A DNA stretch of 64,000 bases from an uncultured Catenibacterium sp. (GCA_900540685.1 UQGS01000005.1:5176-69175); one strand, 5' to 3'; positions 17,424 to 26,795 are shown, counted from the first letter of the stretch. A program made the numbers and translations. Notes: generated from the letters alone by a model not told the origin.

Positions 17424-18638
17424 ATGAGATTTACATTACCAAGAGATTTATATCATGGCAAAGGTGCCTTAGAAAACCTTAAGAACTTAGAAGGTAAGAA
17501 AGCTATTATCTGCGTTGGTGGCGGAAGTATGAAGAGAAATGGCTTCCTAGACAGAGCTGTTAAATATCTTGAAGAAGCTGGTATGGAAGTTAAATTATAT
17601 GAAGGTATCGAACCAGATCCATCAGTAACTACAGTTATGAAAGGTGCTGCAGTTATGGAAGAATTCCAGCCTGACTGGATTGTAGCTATGGGTGGAGGTT
17701 CACCTATCGATGCTGCAAAAGCTATGTGGATTAAGTATGAATATCCAGAAATCACATTCGAAGAAATGTGTAAAGTATTTGGTATTCCAAAATTAAGAAA
17801 GAAAGCTCATTTCTGTGCTATCCCATCTACAAGTGGTACTGCAACTGAAGTTACAGCTTTCTCAATCATTACTGATTATGATAAAGGTATTAAATATCCA
17901 ATCGCTGACTTTGAAATCACTCCAGATGTTGCTATTGTAGATCCTGACTTAGCTGAAACTATGCCAGTTAAATTAGTTGCTCATACTGGTATGGATGCTA
18001 TGACTCATGCAATTGAAGCATATGTATCTACTGCAAACTGTAACTACACTGATCCACTTGCTATTCATGCAATTGAAATGATTCAGGCTAACTTAGTTAA
18101 ATCATATAATGGTGATATGAGCTGCAGAGATGATATGCATGATGCACAGTGCTTAGCAGGTATGTCATTCTCTAACGCATTATTAGGTATCGTACATTCA
18201 ATGGCTCATAAGACTGGTGCTGCTTTCGTAGACCAGGGTGGACATATTATCCATGGTGCAGCTAACGCTATGTACTTACCAAAGGTTATTGCTTATAACG
18301 CTAAAGATGAAACAGCTAAGAAACGTTATGGTGTCATCGCTGATTACATGCACTTAGGTGGAGAAAATGATGATGAAAAGGTTGCATTATTAATTAAATA
18401 CTTAAGAGGTATGAATGATGCATTAAATATCCCACATAGTATCAACCACTATGGTGCTGATGGTTTACCAGCTGAAGTTGGATTTGTACCTGAAGATGTA
18501 TTCTTAGAAAGATTACCAGAAATCGCTAAGAACGCTATTGCTGATGCATGTACAGGTTCTAACCCACGTATTCCAACTCAGGAAGAAATGGAAAACTTAT
18601 TAAAGGCTTGCTACTACGATACAGAAGTTGATTTCTAA
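17424..18638 (+). CDS. Iron-containing alcohol dehydrogenase
   Basis: This 404-residue enzyme shows the Fe-ADH (group III) layout: N-terminal nucleotide-binding half with GGGSMKRNG and GGGSPIDAAKAMW, and a C-terminal metal-binding half with HTGMDAMTHAIEAYVS, GIVHSMAHKTGAAF and GGHIIHGAANA. The Asp and His residues in those segments bind iron. It should interconvert short-chain aldehydes and alcohols with NAD(P)H, helping fermentative redox balance. A strong AGGAGG site precedes it. The cre-like site upstream suggests carbon control. The NUDIX gene overlaps its stop by one base. Confidence 0.93.
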   Translation: MRFTLPRDLYHGKGALENLKNLEGKKAIICVGGGSMKRNGFLDRAVKYLEEAGMEVKLYEGIEPDPSVTTVMKGAAVMEEFQPDWIVAMGGGSPIDAAKAMWIKYEYPEITFEEMCKVFGIPKLRKKAHFCAIPSTSGTATEVTAFSIITDYDKGIKYPIADFEITPDVAIVDPDLAETMPVKLVAHTGMDAMTHAIEAYVSTANCNYTDPLAIHAIEMIQANLVKSYNGDMSCRDDMHDAQCLAGMSFSNALLGIVHSMAHKTGAAFVDQGGHIIHGAANAMYLPKVIAYNAKDETAKKRYGVIADYMHLGGENDDEKVALLIKYLRGMNDALNIPHSINHYGADGLPAEVGFVPEDVFLERLPEIAKNAIADACTGSNPRIPTQEEMENLLKACYYDTEVDF

Positions 18639-19147
18639 TGTGTAGAGATAAGAACGGTCTAACTGAAGAAGAATTTTTAAAAAGCTATAATCCTGATAAA
18701 TATCCTAAACCTTCACTGACAGCTGATATTTGTATCTTTGCTCATTCTGATGTGACAGAGATTCTATTGGTTAAACGTGGTGGACATCCTTATATAGGTA
18801 AATGGGCACTGCCTGGTGGCTTCGCTAATAAGAATGAACCGATTGAAAAGACGGCTTCAAGAGAACTTAAAGAAGAGACAGGTATAGAAGGTGTGTCTAT
18901 GAAGCTTGTAGGTGTTTATAGTCAGCCGGGAAGAGATCCTCGTGGATGGGTTGTATCTACCGCATTTTATGCAGATGTAGATAAGAATCTTATTCATCCA
19001 GAAGCTGGTGATGATGCCAAAGAAGTAAAATGGTTCACTATTGTCGATGAAACACATTTAAGATGTGGTGATATCAATATAGGTATGAATGATCTTGCCT
19101 TTGATCATGCTGATATTATTCATGATGCTATAGATAAGGGTCTGTAG
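18638..19147 (+). CDS. NUDIX hydrolase
   Basis: The 169-residue protein has a full Nudix box (GGFANKNEPIEKTASRELKE followed by ETG) near residue 65, so the Mg-binding glutamates are intact. The layout, with VKRGGHPYIGKWALPGGF before the box, is that of ADP-ribose/NAD-metabolite or NrtR-like NUDIX domains, but no C-terminal DNA-binding domain is present. It likely cleaves a nucleoside diphosphate compound. The ATG overlaps the ADH stop (TAATG), so the two are translationally coupled. Confidence 0.88.
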   Translation: MCRDKNGLTEEEFLKSYNPDKYPKPSLTADICIFAHSDVTEILLVKRGGHPYIGKWALPGGFANKNEPIEKTASRELKEETGIEGVSMKLVGVYSQPGRDPRGWVVSTAFYADVDKNLIHPEAGDDAKEVKWFTIVDETHLRCGDINIGMNDLAFDHADIIHDAIDKGL

Positions 19148-19165
19148 AAATACAGATCCTTTTTT
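19136..19165 (+). terminator. Terminator overlapping NUDIX stop
   Basis: AAGGGTCTGTA/TACAGATCCTT with a GAAA loop is followed by TTTTTA. The stop codon lies inside the stem. Confidence 0.72.
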
Positions 19166-19250
19166 AATACTCTGATATAGTTTAAAACTATGGTACCCTA
19201 TTTCATAAAACTATAATCCTACTAAAATACTAGATTTTACTTATTTTGTG

Positions 19251-19279
19251 TTGACGCACTAATTATGTGGTGCTAAGAT
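19251..19279 (+). promoter_or_regulatory. Promoter of the Met T-box leader
   Basis: TTGACG (19251-19256), 17-bp spacer, TAAGAT (19274-19279). Confidence 0.65.
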
Positions 19280-19284
19280 GAAAC

Positions 19285-19548
19285 CACATCAAGAAAAGAC
19301 AGTGAAAAGAAGAGTACTGTAATGAAACTTATACAGAGAGTTCCGTTAGCTGAGAAGGAATGAAGGGAAGTTATAGGAAGATGGTCTTGGAGTTGCATGG
19401 CTGAAATGTAAGTCATGACGGGAGCGCCCGTTACAGCGATAGAGTATGCATGTACTCGAAGAGGTTATTAAGGTGACTTAATAATGAATTTAGGTGGTAA
19501 CACGAAACATTACGTTCTCGTCCTATTATATGGATGAGAACGTTTTTT
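19285..19548 (+). promoter_or_regulatory. T-box riboswitch (probably tRNA-Met) upstream of metNIQ
   Basis: The leader contains the stem I opening (AGAGAGTTCCGTTAGCTGAGAAGGAATG), the T-box itself (TAGGTGGTAACACG, 19491-19504) and a terminator (19512-19548, ACGTTCTCGTCC ... GATGAGAACG then TTTTTT). Uncharged tRNA stabilises the antiterminator and allows transcription. The likely specifier codon is ATG at 19415-19417 in CATGACGGGAGCG, matching the methionine transporter downstream. The specifier choice is inferred. Confidence 0.88.
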
Positions 19549-19570
19549 ATTTAAGGGAAGGAGTGAAAAC

Positions 19571-20608
19571 ATGATCCACTTAGAACATGTTACAAAAACT
19601 TTTAAGACTAAAGATGGCGATGTCCATGCTGTCAAGGATGTCAGTCTGAATATTGAAGAAGGGGAAATCTACGGTATTATTGGTTTCTCAGGGGCTGGTA
19701 AATCTACATTAGTCAGATGTATCAACCTACTAGAAAAACCTGATAGCGGTGCTGTTGTATTTGGGGATAAAGATTTATTAAAACTATCCGATGCAGATTT
19801 AAGAAAAGAAAGAGAAAAGATTGGAATGATCTTCCAGCACTTTAATCTTTACAACAGTCGTACTATTTATGACAATATCGCTTTTCCATTAAAACATCTA
19901 GGCTGGAGTAAGGATAAGATTCAAAAGAGAGTCTTAGAATTACTCGAACTTATCGATTTGGTAGAAAGAAAAGATTCTTATCCAAGTCAGTTATCTGGAG
20001 GACAGAAACAAAGAGTTGCAATCGCAAGAGCGCTTGCCAACAATCCTAAAGTACTTCTATGTGATGAAGCCACAAGTGCTTTAGACCCTCAGACAACACA
20101 AAGTATTCTTCAGCTTATTAAGAAAGTAAATAAAGAACTTGGCTTAACAGTTATCTTAATTACTCATGAAATGGCTGTAGTCAAGGAAGTATGTGATAAG
20201 GTGGCAGTCATGGAAGATGGCCGTGTAGTAGAACAGGGCAACATTGTTGATATCTTCTCTAATCCACAACATCAGATTACTAAGAACTTTATCGCTACTA
20301 CAAATAATCTTAATAAGATTGATGAATTGATCAAAGACAATCATCGTATTACACAGTTAAATGAAAACCAGCAGATGGTGAAATTACAGTATCAGAGTTC
20401 TAATACAGATGTCGCATTAATCTCAGTATTATCAAGAGATTATAATGTAGATTGTTCAATTATATTTGGGAATGTAGAAATTATCCAGGGACAGCCAATT
20501 GGTACACTTATTACAATCTTTACTGGTGAAGATGTAGATATCAAGAAAGCATTAGAATTCACAAAACAACAGGGAGTTAAAGTGGAGGTGATTAAACGTG
20601 GTAACTAA
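19571..20608 (+). CDS. metN: Methionine ABC transporter ATP-binding protein
   Basis: The 345-residue protein has an ATPase domain (Walker A GFSGAGKST, signature LSGGQKQR, Walker B VLLCDEATSALDP) and the C-terminal regulatory NIL-type domain (about 265-340) seen in MetN. It powers methionine uptake with MetI and MetQ, encoded directly downstream. Control is by the T-box in front. Its stop overlaps the metI start by 11 nt. Confidence 0.95.
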   Translation: MIHLEHVTKTFKTKDGDVHAVKDVSLNIEEGEIYGIIGFSGAGKSTLVRCINLLEKPDSGAVVFGDKDLLKLSDADLRKEREKIGMIFQHFNLYNSRTIYDNIAFPLKHLGWSKDKIQKRVLELLELIDLVERKDSYPSQLSGGQKQRVAIARALANNPKVLLCDEATSALDPQTTQSILQLIKKVNKELGLTVILITHEMAVVKEVCDKVAVMEDGRVVEQGNIVDIFSNPQHQITKNFIATTNNLNKIDELIKDNHRITQLNENQQMVKLQYQSSNTDVALISVLSRDYNVDCSIIFGNVEIIQGQPIGTLITIFTGEDVDIKKALEFTKQQGVKVEVIKRGN

Positions 20609-21269
20609 GCTATTTCCAAACGTTATAGCGTTTGCTTCAGATTTTCCACAGGCTATTATTGATACATTATTAATGTTAGTAATCAGTGGTTTAATCTCAG
20701 TGGTTATTGGAATCTTCTTAGCCGTTATTGTAGTAGTCACTAGAAAAGATGGTTTAAAAGAAAATCAACCAGTTTTCTGGATCTTAGATAAGATTATTAA
20801 CTTATTTAGATCTATTCCATTCATTATCTTAATTCCTACTGTTGCTGTTCTCTCTCGTGCCTTATTTGGTACAACAATTGGTATCGAAGGTGCACTTGTT
20901 CCGCTAGTGATAGGGACAGCACCATTTGTCGCAAGACAGATGGAATCAGCCATTATGGAAATTGATCCAGGTATCATTGAAGCAAGTATTGCGATGGGAC
21001 TCAGTACAAAAGAAATCATCTTTGATGTTTATTTAAGAGAAAACATTCCAGGGATGATCAGAGGTCTTACAATTTCATTTATTGCGTTAGTCGGACAGAT
21101 TGCGATTGTTGGTTCTGTTGGCGCAGGCGGACTTGGTGATATGGCGATCAGATATGGTCTACAGAGATCAATGGGAGATATCACATTCGTCGTTATTATC
21201 TTAATTCTTATTTTAATTTCAATTGTTCAGGCAATTGGTGACAAACTCGTAGAAAAAACAACACATTAA
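20598..21269 (+). CDS. metI: Methionine ABC transporter permease
   Basis: Translation starts at GTG 20598 with GGAGGTG 8 nt upstream inside metN. The 223-residue protein has five membrane segments and the permease coupling loop EASIAMGLSTKEIIFDV. It forms the membrane channel of MetNIQ. Confidence 0.94.
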   Translation: MVTKLFPNVIAFASDFPQAIIDTLLMLVISGLISVVIGIFLAVIVVVTRKDGLKENQPVFWILDKIINLFRSIPFIILIPTVAVLSRALFGTTIGIEGALVPLVIGTAPFVARQMESAIMEIDPGIIEASIAMGLSTKEIIFDVYLRENIPGMIRGLTISFIALVGQIAIVGSVGAGGLGDMAIRYGLQRSMGDITFVVIILILILISIVQAIGDKLVEKTTH

Positions 21270-21292
21270 TTAATACATTGGAGGAAATGATT

Positions 21293-22114
21293 ATGAACAA
21301 AAACATTTTAAAGGTATTTACAGCAGGTCTTTTAGCTTTCTCATTAGCAGGATGTGGAAGTAAGTCAGATTCTAAAACTATTACAGTAGGGGCTACAACT
21401 TCACCTCATGCAATTATCTTAAAGCATATCCAGCCAGAATTTGAAAAAGCAGGATATACATTAAAGATTAAGGAATTCTCAGATTATCCTAACATCAACC
21501 CATCTACTTCAGATGGTTCATTAGATGCTAACTATTTCCAGCATCAGCCATACTTAACTTCTTACAACAAAGATAAAGGTTATAAGAAGGGTGATGATGG
21601 ATACTTAGTATCAGTTGGTGCTATTCACTTTGAACCTCTAGGATTATATTCAGCTAAATATAAAGCAGTATCTGATATCAAAGATGGTGCTAAGGTTGCG
21701 ATTCCTAACGATGCAACAAATGAAGCAAGAGCTTTATTATTACTTGCAGACAATGGTGTTCTTACATTAAAGAAGGATGCTGGTGTAAACGCAACTAAGA
21801 AGGATGTAGAAACTTACAACAAGAAGATTGAATTAGTAGAAGTAGATGCAGCACAGGTTGCTTCTAAATTACCAGATGTAGATTTCGCTGTTATTAATGG
21901 TAACTATGCATTAGATGCAAAAGTAACTGATAAGATTATTACTTCTGAAAACTCAAGTTCTGAAGCTGCAAAGACTTACCAGAATATCATTGCGGTTAAA
22001 GAATCAAATAAAAACAACAAAGCAGTTAAGAAGTTAGTTGAAATCTTAAAGAGTGAAAAGACTAAGAAATGGATTGAAAAGAAATTCGGAGTATCTGTAA
22101 AACCTGCAGAATAG
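21293..22114 (+). CDS. metQ: Methionine-binding lipoprotein
   Basis: ATG 21293 follows GGAGGAAATGATT and gives 273 residues. A lipoprotein signal ends in LAGC, so the protein is anchored outside the cell by an acylated Cys. The NlpA/MetQ fold is recognised by ITVGATTSPHAIIL, YFQHQPYL, VAIPNDATNEARALLLL and the FAVINGNYAL stretch. It delivers methionine to MetNI. A strong terminator follows. Confidence 0.94.
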   Translation: MNKNILKVFTAGLLAFSLAGCGSKSDSKTITVGATTSPHAIILKHIQPEFEKAGYTLKIKEFSDYPNINPSTSDGSLDANYFQHQPYLTSYNKDKGYKKGDDGYLVSVGAIHFEPLGLYSAKYKAVSDIKDGAKVAIPNDATNEARALLLLADNGVLTLKKDAGVNATKKDVETYNKKIELVEVDAAQVASKLPDVDFAVINGNYALDAKVTDKIITSENSSSEAAKTYQNIIAVKESNKNNKAVKKLVEILKSEKTKKWIEKKFGVSVKPAE

Positions 22115-22121
22115 TGAATTG

Positions 22122-22146
22122 AAGCGGTCATTCGACCGCTTTTTAT
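22122..22146 (+). terminator. Terminator after metQ
   Basis: AAGCGGTC/GACCGCTT with ATTC loop followed by TTTA. Confidence 0.8.
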
Positions 22147-22194
22147 TTATCTATAAGTGTATTTCTTATATAATAGGTCTAAGGAGGTCTATTT

Positions 22195-22722
22195 ATGGAA
22201 TTTGATCAGTTATTAGAAGAAAGATATTCTGTTAGAAAGTTTTCTAGTCAGAAGGTAGAAAAAGAAAAAATAGATAAAATATTAGAAGCTGCAAGAATAG
22301 CTCCTACAGCTGTAAATTATCAGCCTCAAAGAATACTTGTAGTAGAAGATCCAGATAATCTTGCTAAGTTAAAGGAATGTACAAGATATCATTTCCATGC
22401 ACCTCTTGCGATGATTTTATGTTATGACAAGACTGTATCATGGAAAGATATGCATAATAGAGAATGTGGTGAAGTAGATGTGTCTATTGTGGCTACATAT
22501 ATGATGCTTAAACTCTTTGATTTAGGATTAGGTTCTACTTATGTAGGGTCATTTGATTATAAGGAGTTAATCAAACAGTTTAATATTCCTGAGAATTATG
22601 TACCAGTGATGATCTTACCTATTGGTTATCCTAGAGAAGATTGTGTACCTGGACCAATGCATGATAAGAGAAAACCACTAGATGCGATTGTATCTTATGA
22701 GGAATATACAGAGGGGGAATAA
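22195..22722 (+). CDS. Nitroreductase family flavoprotein
   Basis: The 175-residue protein has the FMN-binding nitroreductase opening (LEERYSVRKFSSQKV), AARIAPTAVNYQPQR and the C-terminal PIGYPRED motif. It is a short form typical of NADH-dependent flavin reductases. It begins a tight run (fRMsr follows after 2 nt, then KptA overlapping). Substrate unknown. Confidence 0.88.
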   Translation: MEFDQLLEERYSVRKFSSQKVEKEKIDKILEAARIAPTAVNYQPQRILVVEDPDNLAKLKECTRYHFHAPLAMILCYDKTVSWKDMHNRECGEVDVSIVATYMMLKLFDLGLGSTYVGSFDYKELIKQFNIPENYVPVMILPIGYPREDCVPGPMHDKRKPLDAIVSYEEYTEGE

Positions 22723-22724
22723 TA

Positions 22725-23186
22725 ATGGAGTTATTAGTTAAACAGTTAGAAGCCCTTATTTCACCAACCGAATGGTTTGTAACTAACTTTTCTAATGCGA
22801 GTGCGTTACTTATGGATGCGATTGATGATTTAAGCTGGGTAGGCTTTTATATGATGAGAGCAGGGGAACTTGTCTTAGGACCTTTCCAGGGTAAAGTGGC
22901 ATGTACACATATTAAAGTAGGTAAAGGCGCTTGCGGTGTATGTGTACAGGGAGACCAGACTATTTTGATTGAAGACGTGACTACATTCCCAGGATATATT
23001 GCCTGTGATGCAGAAGCCAAGTCTGAAATAGTTGTCCCTTTACATGATGAAGAAGGTAAAGTGATTGCGGTATTGGATGTTGATTCTAATTCATTGGCTC
23101 GTTTTGGAGATAAGGAACAGGAGTTATTTGAAGCGCTTGGTAAGGTGTTGGAGAAATCATTATGGAGCGAAAAAGCAGACGTTTAA
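22725..23186 (+). CDS. msrC: Free methionine-(R)-sulfoxide reductase, GAF domain
   Basis: The 153-residue protein is a single GAF domain of the fRMsr type (NFSNASALLMDAIDDLSWVGFY, IVVPL, IAVLDVDS). The family's redox cysteines are visible in VACTHIKVGKGACGVC and IACD. It reduces free Met-R-sulfoxide in the cytoplasm, which suits its position behind the methionine transporter operon. Its end overlaps the kptA start by 25 nt. Confidence 0.9.
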   Translation: MELLVKQLEALISPTEWFVTNFSNASALLMDAIDDLSWVGFYMMRAGELVLGPFQGKVACTHIKVGKGACGVCVQGDQTILIEDVTTFPGYIACDAEAKSEIVVPLHDEEGKVIAVLDVDSNSLARFGDKEQELFEALGKVLEKSLWSEKADV

Positions 23187-23680
23187 GTTATATTTTAAGA
23201 CATTGTCCAGAAAGTATTGATCTTGAACTAGATGATCATGGATATGGTGATGTTAATAAGATATTAGAAGCGTTAAATATCACATCAGCACAATTAGATA
23301 CAATTGTGAGAGAAGATGAGAAGCAGCGTTATTCTTATAATGGAGATCATACAAGAATACGTGCGAATCAGGGACATTCTATTCCTGTGAATGTAGACTT
23401 AAGAGAAGTTGTGCTACCAGATATTCTTTATCATGGTACAGCTACACGTTTTGTCTCTTCTATTTTAGAAGAAGGTATTTTGAGGCAGACACGTCTCTAT
23501 GTTCATTTATCTCAAGACAAAGAAACTGCAACGAAGGTTGGTTCAAGACATGGTGAACCCTATGTCTTTACTATTGATACAAAACAGATGTATGAGGATG
23601 GCTACAAGTTCTATCTCTCAGAAAACAATATCTATCTTACAAAGATTATACCTGTAAAATACTTAAAGGCTTCCACTTAA
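23162..23680 (+). CDS. kptA: RNA 2'-phosphotransferase (KptA/Tpt1)
   Basis: The 172-residue protein has the two Tpt1 lobes: an N-terminal winged-helix part (SRRLSYILRHCPESIDLELDDHGY) and an NAD-binding C-terminal part (LYHGTATRFVSSILEEGI, RLYVHLSQDKETA, VGSRHG). In yeast this enzyme moves a tRNA splice-site 2'-phosphate to NAD; the bacterial job is unclear since bacteria lack that splicing. It overlaps the end of the fRMsr gene by 25 nt and is followed by a terminator. Confidence 0.92.
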   Translation: MERKSRRLSYILRHCPESIDLELDDHGYGDVNKILEALNITSAQLDTIVREDEKQRYSYNGDHTRIRANQGHSIPVNVDLREVVLPDILYHGTATRFVSSILEEGILRQTRLYVHLSQDKETATKVGSRHGEPYVFTIDTKQMYEDGYKFYLSENNIYLTKIIPVKYLKAST

Positions 23681-23694
23681 GGAAGCTTTTTTGT
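23669..23694 (+). terminator. Terminator at the end of kptA
   Basis: GCTTCC/GGAAGC with ACTTAA loop followed by TTTTTT; the stop codon lies in the loop. Confidence 0.75.
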
Positions 23695-23731
23695 GCTATA
23701 CTTGTTGAGAGAATATGAAGGAGGGGTTTTT

Positions 23732-26077
23732 ATGACTCTTGATGAGTTAAAGATTGGTGAAAGTGCTACAGTGACTTATGTGGGTGGCTCTGGGTCATTA
23801 AGACAACATTTCCTAGATATGGGTTTAATACCAGGTTCTGTTGTAACATTGGAAAAATTCGCCCCTATGGGTGATCCAATGGAATTACGTATTCATGGCT
23901 ATGAGCTAACATTACGAATAGAAGATGCGAAAAAGATTGGAATAGATATGACAACTAAAGGTGTGGAAGCTCATACACCTATTCCACCTATTCAACACCA
24001 TATTCATCCAGGACTCGGTGAAGGTGGTAAATATCATGATAAAGAAACTGAAAATCCTTTATCAGAAGGAACACAGATTACCTTTGCGTTAGCAGGTAAC
24101 CAGAACTGTGGTAAAACGACATTATTTAATCAGTTAACAGGTTCTAATCAACATGTAGGGAACTTCCCTGGTGTGACTGTTGATAGAAAGAGCGGGTCTA
24201 TTAAAGGACATCCAGAAACACTTGTCACTGATTTACCAGGTATTTATTCTTTATCTCCTTATACAAGTGAAGAATTAGTATCTAGACAGTATATCTTAGA
24301 TGAAAAACCTAAAGGAATCATCAACATCGTAGATGCGACAAATATAGAAAGAAACCTATATCTCACTATGCAGTTAATGGAACTAGATGTACCAATGGTT
24401 CTAGCACTGAATATGATGGATGAAGTAAGAGGTAATGGTGGTTATGTTCATCTAAATAAGATGGAAGAACTATTGGGTATCCCAGTTGTTCCTATTTCAG
24501 CCGCTAAGAATGAAGGTATTGATGAATTAGTAAATCATGCCATCCATGTAGCCAAATATCAAGAAGCACCTTTAAGACAGGACTTTTGTGATGAAAATGA
24601 TGAAGGTGGAGCAGTGCATAGATGCTTACATGCCATCATGCATTTAATTGAAGACCATGCAAAGCGTGCGGATATTCCATTACGTTTTGCAGCTAATAAA
24701 TTAGTAGAAGGTGATGCAAGAGTAGAAGCCGCCTTAGACCTTGATACAAATGAAAAAGAAATGATTGAACATATCATTTCACAGATGGAAGAAGAAAGAG
24801 GATTAGACCGTACAGCCGCTATTGCGGACATGCGTTTTACTTTTATTAATAAATTAGTTAAAGAAACAGTAGTTAAACCACATGAAAGTAAAGAAAGAGA
24901 AAGAAGCCGTAAGATTGATGAAGTCTTAACAGGTAAATATACTGGCTTTCCTGCATTTATCATTATCATGGCTTTAGTATTCTTCTTAACATTTAATGTA
25001 TTTGGTGCCTGGGGACAGACACTTATGGAAATGGGTGTCGATGCATTAACTAAAGTTGTAGATCATGCATTAACTGTATGGGATATTAACCCAGTACTAC
25101 ATTCATTAGTTATTGATGGTGTATTCCAGGGTGTTGGTTCTATTATTAGTTTCTTACCTATTATCGTTATTTTGTTCTTCTTCTTATCATTATTAGAAGA
25201 TACAGGATATATGGCACGTGTTGCCTTTGTGAGTGATAAACTACTCAGAAAGATTGGTTTATCAGGAAGAAGTATTGTGCCAATGTTGATTGGATTTGGA
25301 TGTTCTGTACCAAGTGTTATGGCAAGCCGTACACTCCCTTCAGAACGTGACCGTAAGATGACAATCATGTTGACACCATTTATGAGCTGTACTGCAAAGC
25401 TTCCAATCTATGCATTCTTTGCAGCTGCATTCTTCCCAAAACAAGCAGGATTAGTCATGGTGGGATTATATATCTTTGGAATAGTGATGGGTATTATTAC
25501 AGCACTTATTTCTAAGCGTTTCTTATTCAAGGGTGAAGCTGTTCCATTTGTGATGGAACTTCCTAACTACCGTATGCCTAGCGCAAAGACTACTTTCCAG
25601 TTACTATGGGAAAAAGCCAAAGATTTCTTACAAAGAGCCTTTGGAATCATCTTTATCGCTTCTATTGTCATCTGGTTCTTACAGAGCTTTAACTTAAGAT
25701 TAGATTTAGTGACTAATTCACAGGATAGTATTCTCGCTATGGTGGCAGGATTTATTGCGCCAATCTTCAAACCTTTAGGTTTTGGTGATTGGAGAATCTC
25801 TACTTCACTTATTGCCGGATTTATGGCTAAAGAAAGTGTTGTTTCTACACTCTCAGTATTATTCAAAGGAACAGAATCTTTAATGACAATACTAACACCT
25901 CTAGGTGCATTATCACTCTTAATATTCTGTTTATTATATACACCTTGTGTGGCAGCTATCGCTTCTATTAGAAGAGAACTAGGTGGTCCATGGGCTGTGA
26001 AGATAGTCATCTTCCAGTGTGTCATTGCCTGGATTTGTGCCTTTATCGTACATACTATTGGATTACTCTTTATATAA
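23732..26077 (+). CDS. feoB: FeoA-FeoB fusion, ferrous iron transporter
   Basis: ATG 23732 follows AAGGAGGGG and gives 781 residues. Residues 1 to about 75 are a FeoA (SH3-like) domain (LKIGESATVTYVGG, GDPMELRIHGYELTLR). A linker rich in His follows (PPIQHHIHPG). Then the FeoB G-domain starts with G1 GNQNCGKTT, G3 DLPGIYSLSPYT and G4 NMMD. The C-terminal half is the Gate-type membrane domain with about nine helices (GCSVPSVMASRT, FMSCTAKLPIY). It imports Fe2+ across the membrane. This is one of two FeoB proteins in the window; the other (37187) has separate FeoA genes. No DtxR-type box was seen just upstream. Confidence 0.94.
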   Translation: MTLDELKIGESATVTYVGGSGSLRQHFLDMGLIPGSVVTLEKFAPMGDPMELRIHGYELTLRIEDAKKIGIDMTTKGVEAHTPIPPIQHHIHPGLGEGGKYHDKETENPLSEGTQITFALAGNQNCGKTTLFNQLTGSNQHVGNFPGVTVDRKSGSIKGHPETLVTDLPGIYSLSPYTSEELVSRQYILDEKPKGIINIVDATNIERNLYLTMQLMELDVPMVLALNMMDEVRGNGGYVHLNKMEELLGIPVVPISAAKNEGIDELVNHAIHVAKYQEAPLRQDFCDENDEGGAVHRCLHAIMHLIEDHAKRADIPLRFAANKLVEGDARVEAALDLDTNEKEMIEHIISQMEEERGLDRTAAIADMRFTFINKLVKETVVKPHESKERERSRKIDEVLTGKYTGFPAFIIIMALVFFLTFNVFGAWGQTLMEMGVDALTKVVDHALTVWDINPVLHSLVIDGVFQGVGSIISFLPIIVILFFFLSLLEDTGYMARVAFVSDKLLRKIGLSGRSIVPMLIGFGCSVPSVMASRTLPSERDRKMTIMLTPFMSCTAKLPIYAFFAAAFFPKQAGLVMVGLYIFGIVMGIITALISKRFLFKGEAVPFVMELPNYRMPSAKTTFQLLWEKAKDFLQRAFGIIFIASIVIWFLQSFNLRLDLVTNSQDSILAMVAGFIAPIFKPLGFGDWRISTSLIAGFMAKESVVSTLSVLFKGTESLMTILTPLGALSLLIFCLLYTPCVAAIASIRRELGGPWAVKIVIFQCVIAWICAFIVHTIGLLFI

Positions 26078-26107
26078 TTATTTTTCTCAAAATAGTTGTA
26101 ATGTTTG

Positions 26108-26141
26108 ATACATTTATTGTGATTAATTATAATAAATGTAT
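26108..26141. promoter_or_regulatory. Perfect 11-bp inverted repeat before the gene at 26159
   Basis: ATACATTTATT (26108-26118) and AATAAATGTAT (26131-26141) are exact complements 12 bp apart, ending just before the ribosome binding site. It may be an operator or an mRNA hairpin. Confidence 0.55.
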
Positions 26142-26158
26142 TGAAGGAGGTGTTCATC

Positions 26159-26599
26159 ATGAAATTATCTAAAATTATACTTTATTCAGATGCGAAAGGA
26201 CGTGGAGTTAAACCAGATGCTTGTGTAGAAGTCAGTCAGCGTTTGACAATCCTGCGTGATGGACACGTCTGGTTTACTGGATATGATTATGGAGATGGAT
26301 TTAACTCTAGAAGAATCATTAGACGTAAAAGAGTGAATATAGGACAAGAAAAAGCTGAAACACTCTTAGACCTATTAAAAGAATTCTTTCTTGAAACATC
26401 TAATCATCCATCATCTACTAATCGTGACTGGTGGCGTATTCAGATCATTGATGAAGACGGAAAAGAATACAACTATAATGTATCTGTCGTAGGAGATGTC
26501 ATTCTTAAAGAAATTGATTTGACTCAATATATGAGAAATATTATTCCTATAGATGATATGTACTTATTTGGGAACAAGGATTCACACAATTTGACATAA
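26159..26599 (+). CDS. Conserved-looking hypothetical protein
   Basis: ATG 26159 follows GAAGGAGGTG with the usual spacing and gives 146 residues. I do not recognise the family. It is mixed alpha/beta, with no signal or membrane segment; features include LTILRDGHVWFTGYDYGDGF, several Arg/Lys runs (SRRIIRRKR) and a DWWRIQIIDEDGKEYNY stretch. A perfect inverted repeat lies directly before its ribosome binding site, so it may be separately controlled. It is transcribed towards a ZIP transporter, with a terminator between. Confidence 0.7.
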   Translation: MKLSKIILYSDAKGRGVKPDACVEVSQRLTILRDGHVWFTGYDYGDGFNSRRIIRRKRVNIGQEKAETLLDLLKEFFLETSNHPSSTNRDWWRIQIIDEDGKEYNYNVSVVGDVILKEIDLTQYMRNIIPIDDMYLFGNKDSHNLT

Positions 26600-26702
26600 T
26601 CGAATTATATTCTTAACACAATCATTGAGTATTATATATATCGTAGTCAAGCAATCCCTTCCCTTCGTTAGACTACAAAGTACAAGTGTAAAAATAAGAA
26701 AG

Positions 26703-26735
26703 AAGATAAGTGTTCCCCATGCTTATCTTTTTTCT
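26703..26735 (+). terminator. Terminator upstream of the ZIP gene
   Basis: AAGATAAG/CTTATCTT with an 11-nt loop is followed by TTTTTC. Confidence 0.7.
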
Positions 26736-26795
26736 TTATCATATAGTTTGTATTCACTAACTAACTTATGTAGTATGAGTAAGGGAGGTATTTAT

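Noticed and set aside
25567..26160. Long minus-strand frame over the end of the FeoA-FeoB fusion
   Set aside because: Mirror of a strongly supported gene; composition reflects the antisense of membrane helices.
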